Source: Maea johnstoni
Taxonomy: Eukaryota; Annelida; Polychaeta; Spionida; Magelonidae
DNA length: 64,000 bases
Direction: 5' to 3'
Assembly (NCBI GenBank): GCA_963942565.1
Contig: OZ012698.1
Location: 33,846,308 to 33,910,307, forward strand
Below, in pieces: positions 1 through 55,578 of this stretch. The notes below the pieces were generated by a model. The model was not told the origin of the DNA. It saw only the letters and a program-made list of their open reading frames with translations, and did no database searches. Position numbers and translations under genes: made by a program. Numbering within the stretch: the first letter of the stretch is position 1; the number at the start of each line of letters is the position of its first letter.

Positions 1-39991
<39,991 letters not shown>

Positions 39992-39993
39992 CT

Positions 39994-40006
39994 GTTACCA
40001 GGCAAC
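39994..40006. promoter_or_regulatory. RFX X-box-like palindrome
   Basis: GTTACC-A-GGCAAC matches the GTNRCC(0-3)RGYAAC X-box and lies three bases after the stop codon. A half site ccaggcaac follows at 40,012. Could be chance. Confidence 0.3.
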
Positions 40007-40019
40007 GGTATCCAGGCAA

Positions 40020-40842
40020 CAGATGCTTAGCATTCACCATGGAGATACACATTGTTGTAATGTAAAAAAAATATGTAGGATTTTATACTTTTGTAAACTT
40101 TTATTGTTATAATATGTTACAAGCTGTAACAGTGTATATTTCTATTATCATCATCCTGCCCCAGGCTAACCTTGGTATCTTATTGACCTTGACCTTTGAC
40201 CTTTGTTGCTATATTCTTGAGAATATCCAGATGTATGTTTTATTACAAAGGCTACCTAACTTAATGACTAATGAATTACATATCATACAGACCCAGGATA
40301 CAGAGTTAAGATGGTTCGAGTTAAGATGTGCGTTTTAGGTTAAACAAAATATTTTGAAGTTTTTTACAAAGTAAGTGCAGAACTACTTATGATTATTAAA
40401 CAATTTATGATCCTTTCCCAAGCATGAGGTCTGTTTATTGCTATGCCTATATGTGTCTTCCAAATCTCCATGCCATAAAGAAAGATTGATATAGCTTTCA
40501 GAATGTGATACTTTCTAAGTTTATCCAAGGATTTCCATGGTATTCCCATTTTTATTTGGTAATTATAAAAGGGTTTGTAGAAGAAAACCACCATTCATTC
40601 ATTACTCGGTCTCCTCTCACAGTAGGGTGTGTCCTCAGGCTGGGAGAACACGGTAACTGATTAGCTTCATTTGGACACTCGTATTGGACGCCGCTGCTCT
40701 GAGGACAGCGGGGCGAGGACATGTTTACAAATTGATACATGTCATCAACAAAACACCTCGTCTTTTACCTGCCCTCCTACCCTCCCGGAGAAAAGAGCTC
40801 TTAGAGAGGTGCATGCTGGGATGCGAGGCCTCAACGGAATGA
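40020..40842. other. 3' flank of the myosin gene
   Basis: Presumed 3' UTR and intergenic. No AATAAA seen in the first 700 bases. No gene recognised. Confidence 0.5.
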
Positions 40843-41790
40843 ATAGCTCTCATTAGGCTTCATTATTCTGGTTATGAGTCTCACTTCATCATCCCGTGTT
40901 TTGGTTATGTGTCTCACTTCACCATCCAATGTTCTGGTTATGTGTCTCAATTCACTATCCACCATCTGTGAACAGAATGAATAGCTCTCATTATGCTCCA
41001 TTATTCAGGTTATGAGTCTCACTTCATCATCCCGTGTTTTGGTTATGTGTCTCACTTCACCATCCAATGTTTTGGTTATGTGTCTCAATTCACTATCCAC
41101 CATCTGTGAACAGAATGAATAGCTCTCATTAGGCTCCATTATTCTGGTTATGAGTCTCACTTCATCATCCCGTGTTTTGGTTATGTGTCTCACTTCACCA
41201 TCCAATGTTTTGGTTATGTGTCTCAATTCACTATCCACCATCTGTGAACAGAATGAATAGCTCTCATTAGGCTCCATTATTCTGGTTATGAGTCTCACTT
41301 CATCATCCAATGTTCTGGTTATGTGTCTCACTTCACCATCCAATGTTCTGGTTATGAGTCTCAATTCACTATCCACTAATCTGTGAACAGAATGAATAGC
41401 TCTCATTAGGCTCCATTATTCTGGTTATGAGTCTCACTTCATCATCCCGTATTCTGGTTATGAGTCTCACTTCACCATACTAACATTTTGGTTATGAGTC
41501 TCACTTCTCCATCCAGTGTTCAGGTTATGAGTCTCACTTCACCATGCAATGTTTTGGTTATGAGGCTCATTTCACCATCCAAATTCTGGTTATGAGTCTC
41601 AATTCACCATCCAATGTTCTGGTTAGGAGTCAAATCACCATTCAATTTTGGTTATAAGTCTCAATTAACCATCCAATATTCTGGTTATGAGGCTCACTTC
41701 ACCATCCAATGTTCTGGTTATGAGTCTCACTTCATCCAATATTTTGGTTTTAAGTCTCAATTCACTATCCAATGTTCTGTTATGATTGAA
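40843..41790. repeat. Higher-order tandem array (138-bp unit of ~33-bp monomers)
   Basis: The landmark atagctctcatta occurs at 40,843, 40,981, 41,119, 41,257 and 41,396 (spacing 138, 138, 138, 139). Within each unit monomers like ggttatgagtctcacttcac plus catccaatgttct repeat. From about 41,400 to 41,790 only the monomers continue. The minus-strand frame of 133 codons here is a by-product of the 138-bp period. Confidence 0.95.
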
Positions 41791-43619
41791 CATTTTTGAT
41801 TTTTGCTGATACCTGATTTTATTGTCGGTGGTTATTTGCACGAATCATTCCTGTTGGTGCTGTGTTTTGATTGGTTGACAGGACTATTGGCGAGCTATTG
41901 GTTGAGTCAATTGCTTTTCTATTAGTGCGGAGTATTCATTGAGTGAGTGGCCGTCTTTGCCCAGGACTGGGAAAACACAAAGACTGGCACGAAACCACTG
42001 ATAATTGAATTGGGTTGCTGCTCATGTTGTGTTGTCCTCGTGATGCAGGGAATATATCGCAGAGCGTGGCACGCTCGTGAGACATCAGAAAAATCTAGCT
42101 GCCTTTTACAAGCTTCTGGGATAAAGAGTTCTTTTTCTTTTTTCTATGCCAGGGACACTTGGTATTAATCTCTGCACACTGTATATGCTGTGATGAGAAA
42201 GTCAATGGTTTTCCCTTTTGTTCTCCTAACGGCAAACACAGCATAAGCACCGTTCTAAGTTTTCTCTAGGGTCCCATAAAGGCTTGAATAACATCTCACA
42301 TGGTTTAGACAAAATGTTTTCATTCAGAAAGTATACAATTTTTATTACAATAACTGTTTCAAGAAAGTCCCAAACACCACCATTTAATGTAAGATAGCTT
42401 GGAAAACTAAGTTCAATTATCAGCCCAATTTTCTCAACCAGATTATTTATTATGATTTATGTGCTGAATTCAACATTTTTTAAATTAAAAATTCTTGAAT
42501 AATTATCTAGAAGCTTTGCTGGCTAGCTTGCAAGTTTCAGTGATTGTCTAAAACTCTTTTCTGAGAGCAATCTTTTCAGCTTTGAGGTTATCGGGTAGTT
42601 CAATCTGAAATTTTCTAGGAAGCTCAAAGAATTCAAATCTGTCCATCGCTATCTCCGTCCAATACGTACAGGTTGTCTGTTGCATGCTGGGTAGAATCTA
42701 TGATGCAATTATGATATAGGTGCTAAAACAAAGGTCAAAGGTCATCTTTCCTTATATGGTCATGTCCCTTCTACATGGAATGTATGGTATTAGGGTTGCC
42801 CTGTATGTATGTATATGTATATATATGAACTTGGTATATATACCAAAGGTCAGAGTTCAAGGTCATGGGTCAGGAATCTAAGAAAGAGACGTAACTTGCA
42901 AATCTTTAGCAAATTAATGCTCAGTTCCCTATGTGTATTGCTACTAGATGCAAACATGTGTTCTAGCTATGTAAGCATGTTGTAAAGGGTTGTAAGCATG
43001 TTTCCAAAGTTTGTAAGCATTTCCTTTTGATGTGAATGCATGCTTATCGAGTGGTCATATTTATCTGAAAATCTTTACAAGCACTGAATTAACTCTTTCA
43101 TTGCGAGAAGACATGACTTTGTTGATAACCATGCATACATTGTGCTTATTTGAAGTTTGCAAGCATCAATGCATGAAAGAAAAAACTCAAAACGTTCAAA
43201 TTTAATATTCAATTCAAAATATGCAAAAGTAGCAGCTGACCTCAGAAGTGTTGTATGTTAAACGTGTTAAAGTTATTTGCATTTTTGTTATACATACTTG
43301 TTATTGGGTGAAAGGCTAGGTTTATTAAATCACAGATAATCAGCATTATGAAATATACACCATATTTATATGGAGCTTCATCTGTGGTGCGATTGTCGAT
43401 AATTTTTGAAAAGTTCTATCATCTTGTATTTTGTGACTATATATATAAAGAAATCCCCTTCTGCCTTGATGGTGAATATTTGACATATTGATTGGATCCC
43501 CAAGGGAGTCGGACACATGTTTGTTTCTGTCAAAATCTCCAGAGTGCAAATGTGACATCCTTATGTAGTGAACATGTGGAACGTTTAGAACGTTCCTTAC
43601 ACCGAATACATGGAGAACT
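41791..43619. other. Intergenic, no gene recognised
   Basis: Unremarkable AT-rich sequence. The phrase gtaagcatgt recurs around 42,965-43,020. Confidence 0.5.
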
Positions 43620-43832
43620 TTAACCCTTATGCTGCTGATGGCTAATTTTATCCATTAGAAAGTGATGCAAAAACCTTGAAAAATTACTGAAACCCTGGCA
43701 CATGGTTATCATCTGAGAGTACTCAGCGAGAGCTCTCCAATGAATACCAACATGACAGGGTTCAGATGGTTTTCAAAAATTGTTGCTTCTTTGATCTTTG
43801 GACGAAAGTAGCCTTAGCATTGGAAGGGTTAA
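43620..43832. mobile_element. P1 TTAA element
   Basis: TTAACCCTTATGCTGCTGAT to AGCATTGGAAGGGTTAA, TTAA at both ends, 213 bases. Confidence 0.87.
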
Positions 43833-47460
<3,628 letters not shown>

Positions 47461-47463
<3 letters not shown>

Positions 47464-47632
47464 GTGAACTTGGATATGACAGATCACTGTACGACGGATA
47501 TTTGCATATGACGGACGATATGCTTGGTCCCAGTCCGATGCATATCAAGTATTCGTCATATGTATAAGACGGATTTTGCATATGACGGACCAATTTTCCT
47601 GGTCCCATTGAGTCTGTCATATCCAAGTTCAC

Positions 47633-47634
<2 letters not shown>
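47461..47634. mobile_element. MITE inserted in the TA microsatellite
   Basis: Ends CAGGTGAACTTGGATATGAC and its exact inverse GTCATATCCAAGTTCACCTG, 174 bases, TA on both sides. The interior repeats catatgacgga. Tc1/mariner-like by TA target and CAG start (inferred). Confidence 0.88.

Positions 47635-47729
<95 letters not shown>
47635..47729. repeat. (TA)n-(TG)n microsatellite
   Basis: Continuation of the TA run after the MITE, passing into about 34 bases of TG. Confidence 0.97.
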
Positions 47730-47731
<2 letters not shown>

Positions 47732-49320
47732 CAGGATCCATTCCTCTGTTGAACGTAGCTCTTAGAATAGATCTTGTAGGTCTAAAGCATCCAATTTTCT
47801 AACAGGTTTACACCTTTCAAATCCCTACATTATGTTTGCATTTTAATTTCTATTATTGTCACGTTTTTGCCATGTTTAGGCTAATCTTAGTAACCACCGC
47901 CTACCACAAGACTCTGACAACTTTCTCACATGCATTTCACTTACTTAACCTGGTGTTCAGTACATTTTTGCAAAGCAATAATTACTCTTACTAGCACAAA
48001 TGCATTAATAGGGATGTATTACAAAAATCACCCGTTTTTAGCACTTTTTTCATGAAAATGCCCCAAAATGACACTTTTCGGAAACATTTCACAAGAACTA
48101 TAGATAGTCTTAGTTGTTGTGTTATTCATCACCTCTCAGAAAAGATTCATGAAATTCTACCTCGAGGAAAATATTTTAAAGCTGTTATTACAATTTTCAC
48201 TCTTTTCATATACGATTTTTGATAAAATGCCCCAAAAATAGGTGGATTCCAGTCAAAGTCCAGCGCGGTGGCTCCATATCCAGAATTGATCAGTATTTAT
48301 GGAAGTATACTTCTGCCAAGTTTCACGCTTTTAACAAAAAGTGAACGATTTGGCCCAAAATGGTGCCTTAGCCGCCCCACTATCATCATAAATGCGCTAA
48401 GGGGATTATCTGGACGTGCGTGCGCCAATTCTTTGATTGATTTGCGGATGAGGCCGTTAGCCCAACAATTTCCTCTGCGCTTTTTTTCTTCCTGTTTTGA
48501 ACAGTTAGAGTAATCTGCGGAGACATTGATCACGTGACAACACAATGCTGCACATAACATAACATGGGTACAGTACAAAACATGGGATCATATTTAACTA
48601 CAACAACAGCTGAATTGTACCAGTTCTCAATAAAGTATAGTGGTATAGAACTAAAACAGCCATTGACATGCGGTCGTGGGCGCCTTGTACCGCACAACTT
48701 CGCGTTTTCCATCAAAATATCACATGCTCAATACAAAATTTCCTTCCTAGAATTGAGTCCTACTCTTCGAATTCTGGATGTCTGATTGTTATAAAAAAAA
48801 ACACGTAATTAATTTACAGCACGATTTTACAAGATATCTGGAGAAACATTTTTGTCCAGATTCTTTTTTAAAATTCTCCTTCAAATATTTTCCAATATGA
48901 GAGAAAGAAATCACGAAGATAGGCCGGCCTGATTTGTGTTTGCCGCGACAGACATGCAATACATTAGACGGTGTAGTTTGCGTCTTAACCACCAGATGGC
49001 GTTAGTAGTCGTAGACTGGCAGGCCGCGATGAGCGGTGCTCGTGCTGCGTTTTCCTCCGCCCTCCTCTGTGAAGCCAGGTTCTATGACATCCATCGATTG
49101 CCTGATGCCTCATCAAAGGTTATAAAGTAGCCGCTACACGGCCGCGGGAAATTGATTTAGCGTGACCAATATTTACGTCCTAGGGGCACGGCAGGGCACA
49201 GCAGTTCAAACCCGCATTTTCGAGCAATAACTGAGAGAATGTTCACTACAATAAAGGTGGATTATGTATATCTCTGCTATAACTGACTGAAAGGCAGCTG
49301 CCTGCAAGCTACATTTATTT
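47730..49320. other. Intergenic, no gene recognised
   Basis: Contains a decayed SINE phrase (gacaactttctcacatgc, 47,918), a P2-like phrase near 48,875-48,895 (ctccttcaaatattttcc) and a CTCF-like CCACCAGATGGCGTTA at about 48,990. Confidence 0.45.
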
Positions 49321-49339
49321 AAATTCGTTTTTCGTCATC

Positions 49340-49475
49340 TTTTCTGCAAGTCGTGACTAGCCAGTTAGAGGAGTACCCGGCAAAAACTACCGTTTAACGC
49401 CAAGTCACTGGCAACTTTCTCACATGCCGGCCCCATGCGGGATTCGAACCCTGCAACCTACAGGAACTGGTTCTA
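49340..49475 (-). mobile_element. tRNA-derived SINE fragment with B box
   Basis: On the minus strand it reads GGGTTCGAATCCCGCATG (Pol III B box), then ATGTGAGAAAGTTGCCAGTG and a GGTAGTTTTTGCCGGGTACTC block. The last resembles the conserved central domain of metazoan Meta-type SINEs (from memory). A diverged second piece is at 49,555-49,620. Confidence 0.65.
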
Positions 49476-49743
49476 TATAGATTTGGTGTTTCGTTCATCG
49501 ACGCTTTCTCTATTATACAACGTCTAAAATGTAACTAGCTAGTTATTACTGTACAAGGCAACTGAAGTACCCGTGAAGAATCATCATCCTGACCCTAGTC
49601 ATTGGTAACTTTCTCACCTGCCTATTAGCAATTCCACAATGGCAGTGACGTAAGATATCAACCAGTCCGTCGCGTCACTTTAGACCACCCGGCTATTGGG
49701 GCAGACATGAGCCCTTATCTAAAGAAACGATCCTGTAAATGGA

Positions 49744-49983
49744 GTAGCAGAGGGCCCTGTTTGGGGGGTGAACCCACACCGGAATATAACTAAAACGAGT
49801 CATACATCAAATGAAAATTGTGGTATAAATGAATGTATTGCCTCGCAACGGAGAATTTTTTTTAGCACCACAGCTTTATGAAATCCTTACATCCTAACCT
49901 TTCATTTGATGCATGACCATTACTTTTCAGTGATTTTCAGGTGTGGGTTCACCCCCCAAAATGGCCTTCTGCTGTTCTACTAT
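49744..49983. mobile_element. MITE with about 75-bp inverted ends
   Basis: Left cagagggccctgtttggggg plus gtgaacccacacc is mirrored by right ggtgtgggttcacccccca plus aaatggccttctg. Similarity continues inward to catcaaatgaaa/tttcatttgatg. About 240 bases, non-coding. Confidence 0.75.
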
Positions 49984-50244
49984 ATATTGCTGAACATTGA
50001 AGAAAAACGAAAGAACATGCATGACGGGCAGAAAAAACTCATTTTTTTCCAACACTTTTTTTCGGAAAACGTGAAAAAATCAAATTCCAAATTTCAGGTT
50101 TTTTGTATAGTTGGACAGCCCTGTAATCCTCGGAACAACATTACATATTTCCTGGCCATTCCTTATAAAGCGTGGTATCAGATTTCCCCCGGGAATTTGA
50201 ATTTGGAATTTCGATCATCGTCCATTCTTTTGTCTTGTATAGGC

Positions 50245-50370
50245 TAAATCGTGACTAGTTGTAAGTGGTGGAGGGAACTGGAGTATCCAGCGAAAAACAC
50301 AGCCTTACCCAGAGTCAGTGCTAACATTCTCAAACGTCACGGCCTCGTGTATGACACGAGCAGTGTTGAG
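50245..50370 (-). mobile_element. SINE fragment before the satellite
   Basis: ggtggagggaactggagtat and agtcagtgctaacattctca are the diverged body of the same SINE family, directly adjoining the array of its head units. Confidence 0.5.
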
Positions 50371-50379
50371 GGAAAATGA

Positions 50380-52810
50380 GCAAACTGTGGCAACGTCTTA
50401 GACCACTACCTCAGTGATGAGAGACTGCCAGTGGCTGCACTAAAGACCACTCAGCTATTGGGGCAGGCCCTCAGTGGTGAAACACAGTGAGCAATAAGAC
50501 GCAACACCTTAGACCACTCGCCCATTGGGGCAGGCCCAGTGGTGAGACAGCAAGCAGTTAGTTGCAACGTCTTCGACCACTTGGCTATTAGTATAGGCCC
50601 TCAGTGGTTAGACATTAGACGCAACGCCTTGGACCACTCGGCCATCAAGGCAGGCCCTCAGTGGTGAGAGACAGCAAGCAGTCATTGACAATACCTTAGA
50701 CCACTTGACCATCAGGGCAGGCCCTCAGTGGTGAGAGACAGCAAGCAGTTAGTTGCAACGCTTTAGAGCACTGGGCTATTGGGGCAGGCCCTCAGTGGTG
50801 AAACACAGTGAGCAATAAGACGCAACACCTTAGACCACTCGCCCATTGGGGCAGGCCCAGTGGTGAGACAGCAAGCAGTTAGTTGCAACGTCTTCGACCA
50901 CTTGGCTATTAGTATAGGCCCTCAGTGGTTAGACATTAGACGCAACGCCTTGGACCACTCGGCCATCAAGGCAGGCCCCCAGTGGTGAGAGACAGCAAGC
51001 AGTCAGTGACAATACCTTACACCACTTGACCATCAGGGCAGGCCCTCAGTGGTGAGAGACAGCAAGCAGTTAGTTGCAACGCTTTAGAGCACTGGGCTAT
51101 TGGGGCAGGCCCTCAGTGGTGAAACACAGTGAGCAATAAGACGCAACACCTTAGACCACTCGCCCATTGGGGCAGGCCCAGTGGTGAGACAGCAAAGCAG
51201 TTAGTTGCAACGTCTTCGACCACTTGGCTATTAGTATAGGCCCTCAGTGGTTAGACATTAGACGCAACGCCTTGGACCACTCGGCCATCAAGGCAGGCCC
51301 TCAGTGGTGAGAGACAGCAAGCAGTCAGTGACAATACCTTAGACCACTTGACCATCAGGGCAGGCCCTAAGTGGTGAGAGACAGCAAGCAGTTAGTTGCA
51401 ACGCTTTAGAGCACTGGGCTATTGGGGCAGGCCTCCAGTGGTGAGAGACAGCAAGCAGTCAGTTGCAACGCTTTAGAGCACTGGGCTAATGGGGCAGACC
51501 TCCAGTGGTGAGAGACTGCAAGCAGTCAGTTGCAACAATTTATAGCACTGGGCTATTGGGGCAGGCCTCCAGTGGTGAGAGACAGCAAACAGTCAGTTGC
51601 AACGTCTTAGACCACTTGGGTTTTTGGGCAGGTCCTCAATGGTTAACAATTAGCTGCAACACCTTGGACCACTCGGCCATCAGGGCAGGCCCTCAGTGGT
51701 GAAAGACAGCCAGCAGTCAGTGGAAATGCCTTAGACAACTTGGCTATCAGGACAGGCCACCAGTGGTAAGAGACATAAAGCAGTAAGTAGCAATGCCTTA
51801 GAAAACTTGGCCATTGACCACTCAGTGGTGAGAGAAAGGAATCAATTAGACGCAACACCTAAGTAGACTTAGGTATTGGGGCAGGCCCCAGTGGTGAGAG
51901 ATAGCGAGCAGTCAGACACAACGCCTTAGATCACTTGGCCATCAGGGCAGGCCCTCGGTGGTGAGAAACATGCACAGAGAGTAGTCAGTGGCAACGCCTC
52001 AGAGCACTCGGCTTTCAGGGTGAGCCCTAGTGTTGAGCAATCAATTAGACCACTCGGCTATTGGGGCAGGCACCAATGGTGAGAGACAGCGAACAGTCAG
52101 ACGCAACACCTTAGACCACTCGGCTATCGGGGCAGGCACCAATGGTGAGAGACAGCGAACAGTCAGACGCAACACCTTAGACCACTCGGCTATCAGGGCA
52201 GGCACCAATGGTGAGAGACAGCGAACAGTCAGACGCAACACCTTAGACCACTCGGCTATTGGGACAGGCACCAGTGGTGAGAGACAGCGAACAGTCAGAC
52301 GCAATGCCTTTGACCACTCAGCTATCGGGGCAGGCCCCAGTGGTGAGAGATAGCGAGCAGTCAGACACAACACCTTAGACCACTCGGCTATCAGGGCAGG
52401 CACCAATGGTGAGAGACAGCGAACAGTCAGATGCAACACCTTAGACCACTCGGCTATTGGGACAGGCACCAGTGGTGAGAGACGACGAGCAGTTAGCTGC
52501 AATACCTTAGTCCACGCGGCTACCAGGGCAGGCCCTTTTGTGGTTAGATACAGAGAGCAGTCAGACGCAACACCTTATACCACTCTGCTATCGGGGCAGG
52601 CCCGCAGTTGTGGCACAAAGCGAGCAGTACGTGGCGCCGCCTTAGACCACTCGGATATCCTGATAGGCCCTAATCTTGAGAGACAGCAGGCCGTCAGATG
52701 CAACACTTTACACCACTCGGCCATCGGGGCAGTCCCTCAGCAGTGAGAGACAGCGGGCAATCTGTGGCGCCGCAATAGACCACTCGGATATCCGGATAGG
52801 CCTTCAGATT
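50380..52810 (-). repeat. Satellite of 66-68-bp units derived from a tRNA-like SINE head
   Basis: About 35 units. On the minus strand a typical unit reads GCCCCGATAGCCGAGTGG then TCTAAGGTGTTGCGTCTG then ctgtctctcaccantgg. TAGCCGAGTGG fits the Pol III A box and the 5' part of tRNA-Leu/Ser. A higher-order unit of 321 bases repeats three times (aaacacagtgagc at 50,480, 50,801 and 51,122). Units after 51,420 are more varied. The minus-strand 153-codon frame here is a repeat artefact. Confidence 0.93.
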
Positions 52811-53440
52811 CTCTCAAGTGCAAAAAAATGATATTAGCCTCTGGTTCCCCATGGACTATGGTCATTAGTTCTTCGGAACGTGAAATTAGGAAAAAAGCCT
52901 ACCCTCTCATTCTTGCTATGGGTAGACAGTATAGGGGAATACTGAGGCTCTCATTGCGCAATCACGTCTGTTACAACCGCTATGCAATAGTGTCTATGCG
53001 ATCAGTGTTGTCACAATGGTTTGCACTCGCATGATAGAAGACGGTAGATTTGGTAAAACCTACTCGTATTCAATAAATCTTACAATTGGATGGACCGGGG
53101 TCCTCGCTTTCACCAATACAGATAACACCAGATGTTCTCAAATAGGAAACGATGATTTTTCACATCATTTGCATAGCAGTTGTGTCTAAACTACCCTACC
53201 TTTTGTGTAATGACATTGTTGTCTGCATCAATAATACTTTTGACAATAACTTGGAAACTAACTCTGCTTTACAAAACATTTCTAGTAGAGTTGTTGTTAC
53301 TTTTCTCATTAACATTTCTCCTTCAAATATATCCTCAAATATGCGTTCACATGAAAGATTTAACCAAAATTGTTAAGCTGCTAGTATCAATGGTAAAGGA
53401 TGCCTTGATAAGGGTTTGAGTAGTGTAATGACCTAAAGAT
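52811..53440. other. Intergenic with a P2 remnant
   Basis: Near 53,290-53,410: ttctccttcaaatatatcc then gctagtatcaatggtaaagg, a P2-like core. No gene. Confidence 0.45.
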
Positions 53441-53443
53441 ACG

Positions 53444-53572
53444 ATGCATTGGCTGGGTGCGTCGGCAAAAGTTTTGATAGCAATCTATGTCTTCAGGACT
53501 GTTAATCTCGATACACTAAATTGGCTAAATTTGGACACCCAGTTAAAAAAAACCTGGCTTAGACGCTGTCAT
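53444..53572. mobile_element. Short family A-related element
   Basis: Left ggctgggtgcgtcggcaaaa and right tttggacacccagtt then acctggcttagacgc are inverted versions of family A ends, with little interior. Confidence 0.5.
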
Positions 53573-54290
53573 TTTCCAAAAGATGTCAGGTTCGGATCTA
53601 GGATTTCTGTGTCAGGCTACGATCTGTATGAGGAGGTTCGTTTTAACATAGTGGTAGATTAATTTTAAATAGAACTTTTAAAGCAAAGTGACAAATCTTA
53701 ATAAGAAATTCAACAGTTTAAATTGTAAAGGGGATCCGTAGACCTCAACGACGCTTCTTTCGTGCATGGCAGTCTAACATCTTTGCTTTTGACCCAGTAA
53801 CCCTTAGAAGTTCCCCGAGAAAATGTTGTCTGGATCTTAGATACCTTTGACAGTAAATTTTGAGAATGATTTTACAAAATATTTAAAGGGGAGTTTTTGT
53901 TAATCTTTTGATTAACATATCTCCATCAAATATTTTCTTAACCATGCTTTGCCTGCAAGATTTCATCAAAATTGACAGGCTGCATTCGGCCGCTGTGAGA
54001 ATTAATGGGCCAAATACATTACGGTAAACATGCAAAATCACACGAAACGAGTTGTCGACGTGCACAATCAGGGGACCGCACTGTGACGACCCTTGGCCGG
54101 GCGGTCGCCCGAGCGGGGATAGATTATAGAGGAAATTGCTGGTAGATTGGCCGGGTTCTGACACCAGTAATAGCGAGAGCAAGGGAGTTGCACTCAGAGA
54201 TGACACAGCAAAATTCCCACCGCCGGCGTCGTCAGGGTGAGGGTGGGGTAGTCTTAATGCACTAGTCTGTGACTGAGGGTGCATGGCGCG
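53573..54290. other. Intergenic, P2 remnant, GC-richer end
   Basis: tctccatcaaatattttctt at about 53,920 is P2-like. From 54,040 to 54,290 the sequence is GC-rich without a recognised gene. Confidence 0.45.
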
Positions 54291-54329
54291 TCTCCCCCGG
54301 CGACAGAGCTCCCATGCCCCACCCACAGG

Positions 54330-54480
54330 GTCCTAAGTCCCGTAATGCAGTGAGCAGTGGCTCTCTCACGACCGCCTGGGTTTGAATCCTGCTTGAGGCA
54401 TGTGAGAAAGTTACCAGTGACTTGAGATTAGGCAGTGGTTTTCTCCAGGCGTTCAAGTTGTGTGCATTCCTTACAACTGA
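54330..54480 (+). mobile_element. SINE body with B box
   Basis: TGGGTTTGAATCCTGCTTG (B-box like), then catgtgagaaagttaccagt and gcagtggttttctccaggc, the SINE central region, plus strand. Confidence 0.65.
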
Positions 54481-54554
54481 GGGTACAGGATGCATTCAAC
54501 CCAATGCTTGAGTTGTGTAGGTCGATGGAACTTACAAATGTCTGTCTCTCACCA

Positions 54555-54737
54555 CTGAGGGCAAGCCCCGATGGCCGAGTGGACTAGGGTGACGCCATTG
54601 CAAGTTACTTGTTCATAATGCATGGTCTCTCGTAGGTCAAAGTTGACCGTCCATTGTTTTTATCATGTCATGTATGTATTATTCAATTATATGGGTGATA
54701 CCTAAATAAAATTATCTTATCTTATCTTATCTTAATA
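54555..54737 (+). mobile_element. SINE with A box and (CTTAT)n tail
   Basis: GCCCCGATGGCCGAGTGG (tRNA-like A box) at 54,565, body about 140 bases, then aataaaattatcttatctta tail. A different SINE version from the 54,330 piece, or a recombinant; the head is the same as the satellite unit. Confidence 0.72.
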
Positions 54738-55320
54738 GACACCGAGAAGAAAACGAAAACAAAACAAACAAACGATGTGCGACACATGAGTTATTAATTA
54801 ACTGATTTACATTTGGAGTTAACACACGGCCTTTCAAATTCACATGTACTTCATTTTTTATGAGGAAACACTATTTTGATATATATTTTTATTGAATTTT
54901 GTTGTTCCCAATGGGTTTATCAAAAAATCTCATGTGTCAAACTACGGTCTAGAAATGCTTATGCTTTGGTAAGAGGCACACACTGCACCTTCATAGAAAA
55001 AACTACTTTTTTGAAATATCATTTTTTAAGTTTGAAGCTTTCACGCCCACCCACCTGTATCGGGAGAATATGTGGAGGGTGATTTTTGGGACCCCCAGGG
55101 AAGTTAACTATTGACACCCCTCTCTCCTCCCAACAACATGTTCAAACGTGTATAAACATGGCGAGCGACGAGAGTAATTCCCCACCTCTATCGAGAAGCC
55201 TTGACCCTGAAAGATAGGCACAAGACACATCAATGAGAAATAGGCCAAAAACTGGTCCGCATTCATTCATAAAGAAATCCCTATGTACACACAAACACCA
55301 TTCAGTGGGACAGTCTTGAA
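54738..55320. other. Intergenic, no gene recognised
   Basis: AT-rich, then mixed composition. Nothing called. Confidence 0.5.
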
Positions 55321-55354
55321 ACCCGTTTTGGTGTATAGACTAAATAATTAATAC

Positions 55355-55578
55355 TACCATTTGATTGGTTGATTTGATCTCATAGGAGTATTGAGCCAAT
55401 CAATATTGAGATGTAGAGCATTGGTTCAATACAGCAAACGAAATGCTGACAGGTATCGACCAATCAGAGTCGGGCTATCCGCTGTTCTATTTTTAGCGCT
55501 GTAGGCTCTCAGCTGTGCGCTGCCAGTATATGTCAGACCGTCCATGGTCGAGCACTAGTCTCAACGTGCCTGTAAAAA
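55355..55578 (+). promoter_or_regulatory. Promoter-like region with three CCAAT boxes
   Basis: ATTGG at 55,364-55,368, CCAAT at 55,396-55,400 and CCAAT at 55,460-55,464, then a T-rich ctatttttagcgctg at about 55,485, some 90 bases before the ATG at 55,579. Site cluster is seen; promoter use is inferred. Confidence 0.4.

Noticed and set aside
41005-41406. 133-codon minus-strand frame
   Set aside because: Produced by a 138-bp tandem unit; peptide repeats mirror DNA repeats.
52041-52502. 153-codon minus-strand frame
   Set aside because: Runs through the SINE-head satellite; units of 66 bases keep the frame open by period.
50380-52810. Cluster of tRNA genes
   Set aside because: A-box heads only; no B box, no anticodon stem and no acceptor pairing in the units.
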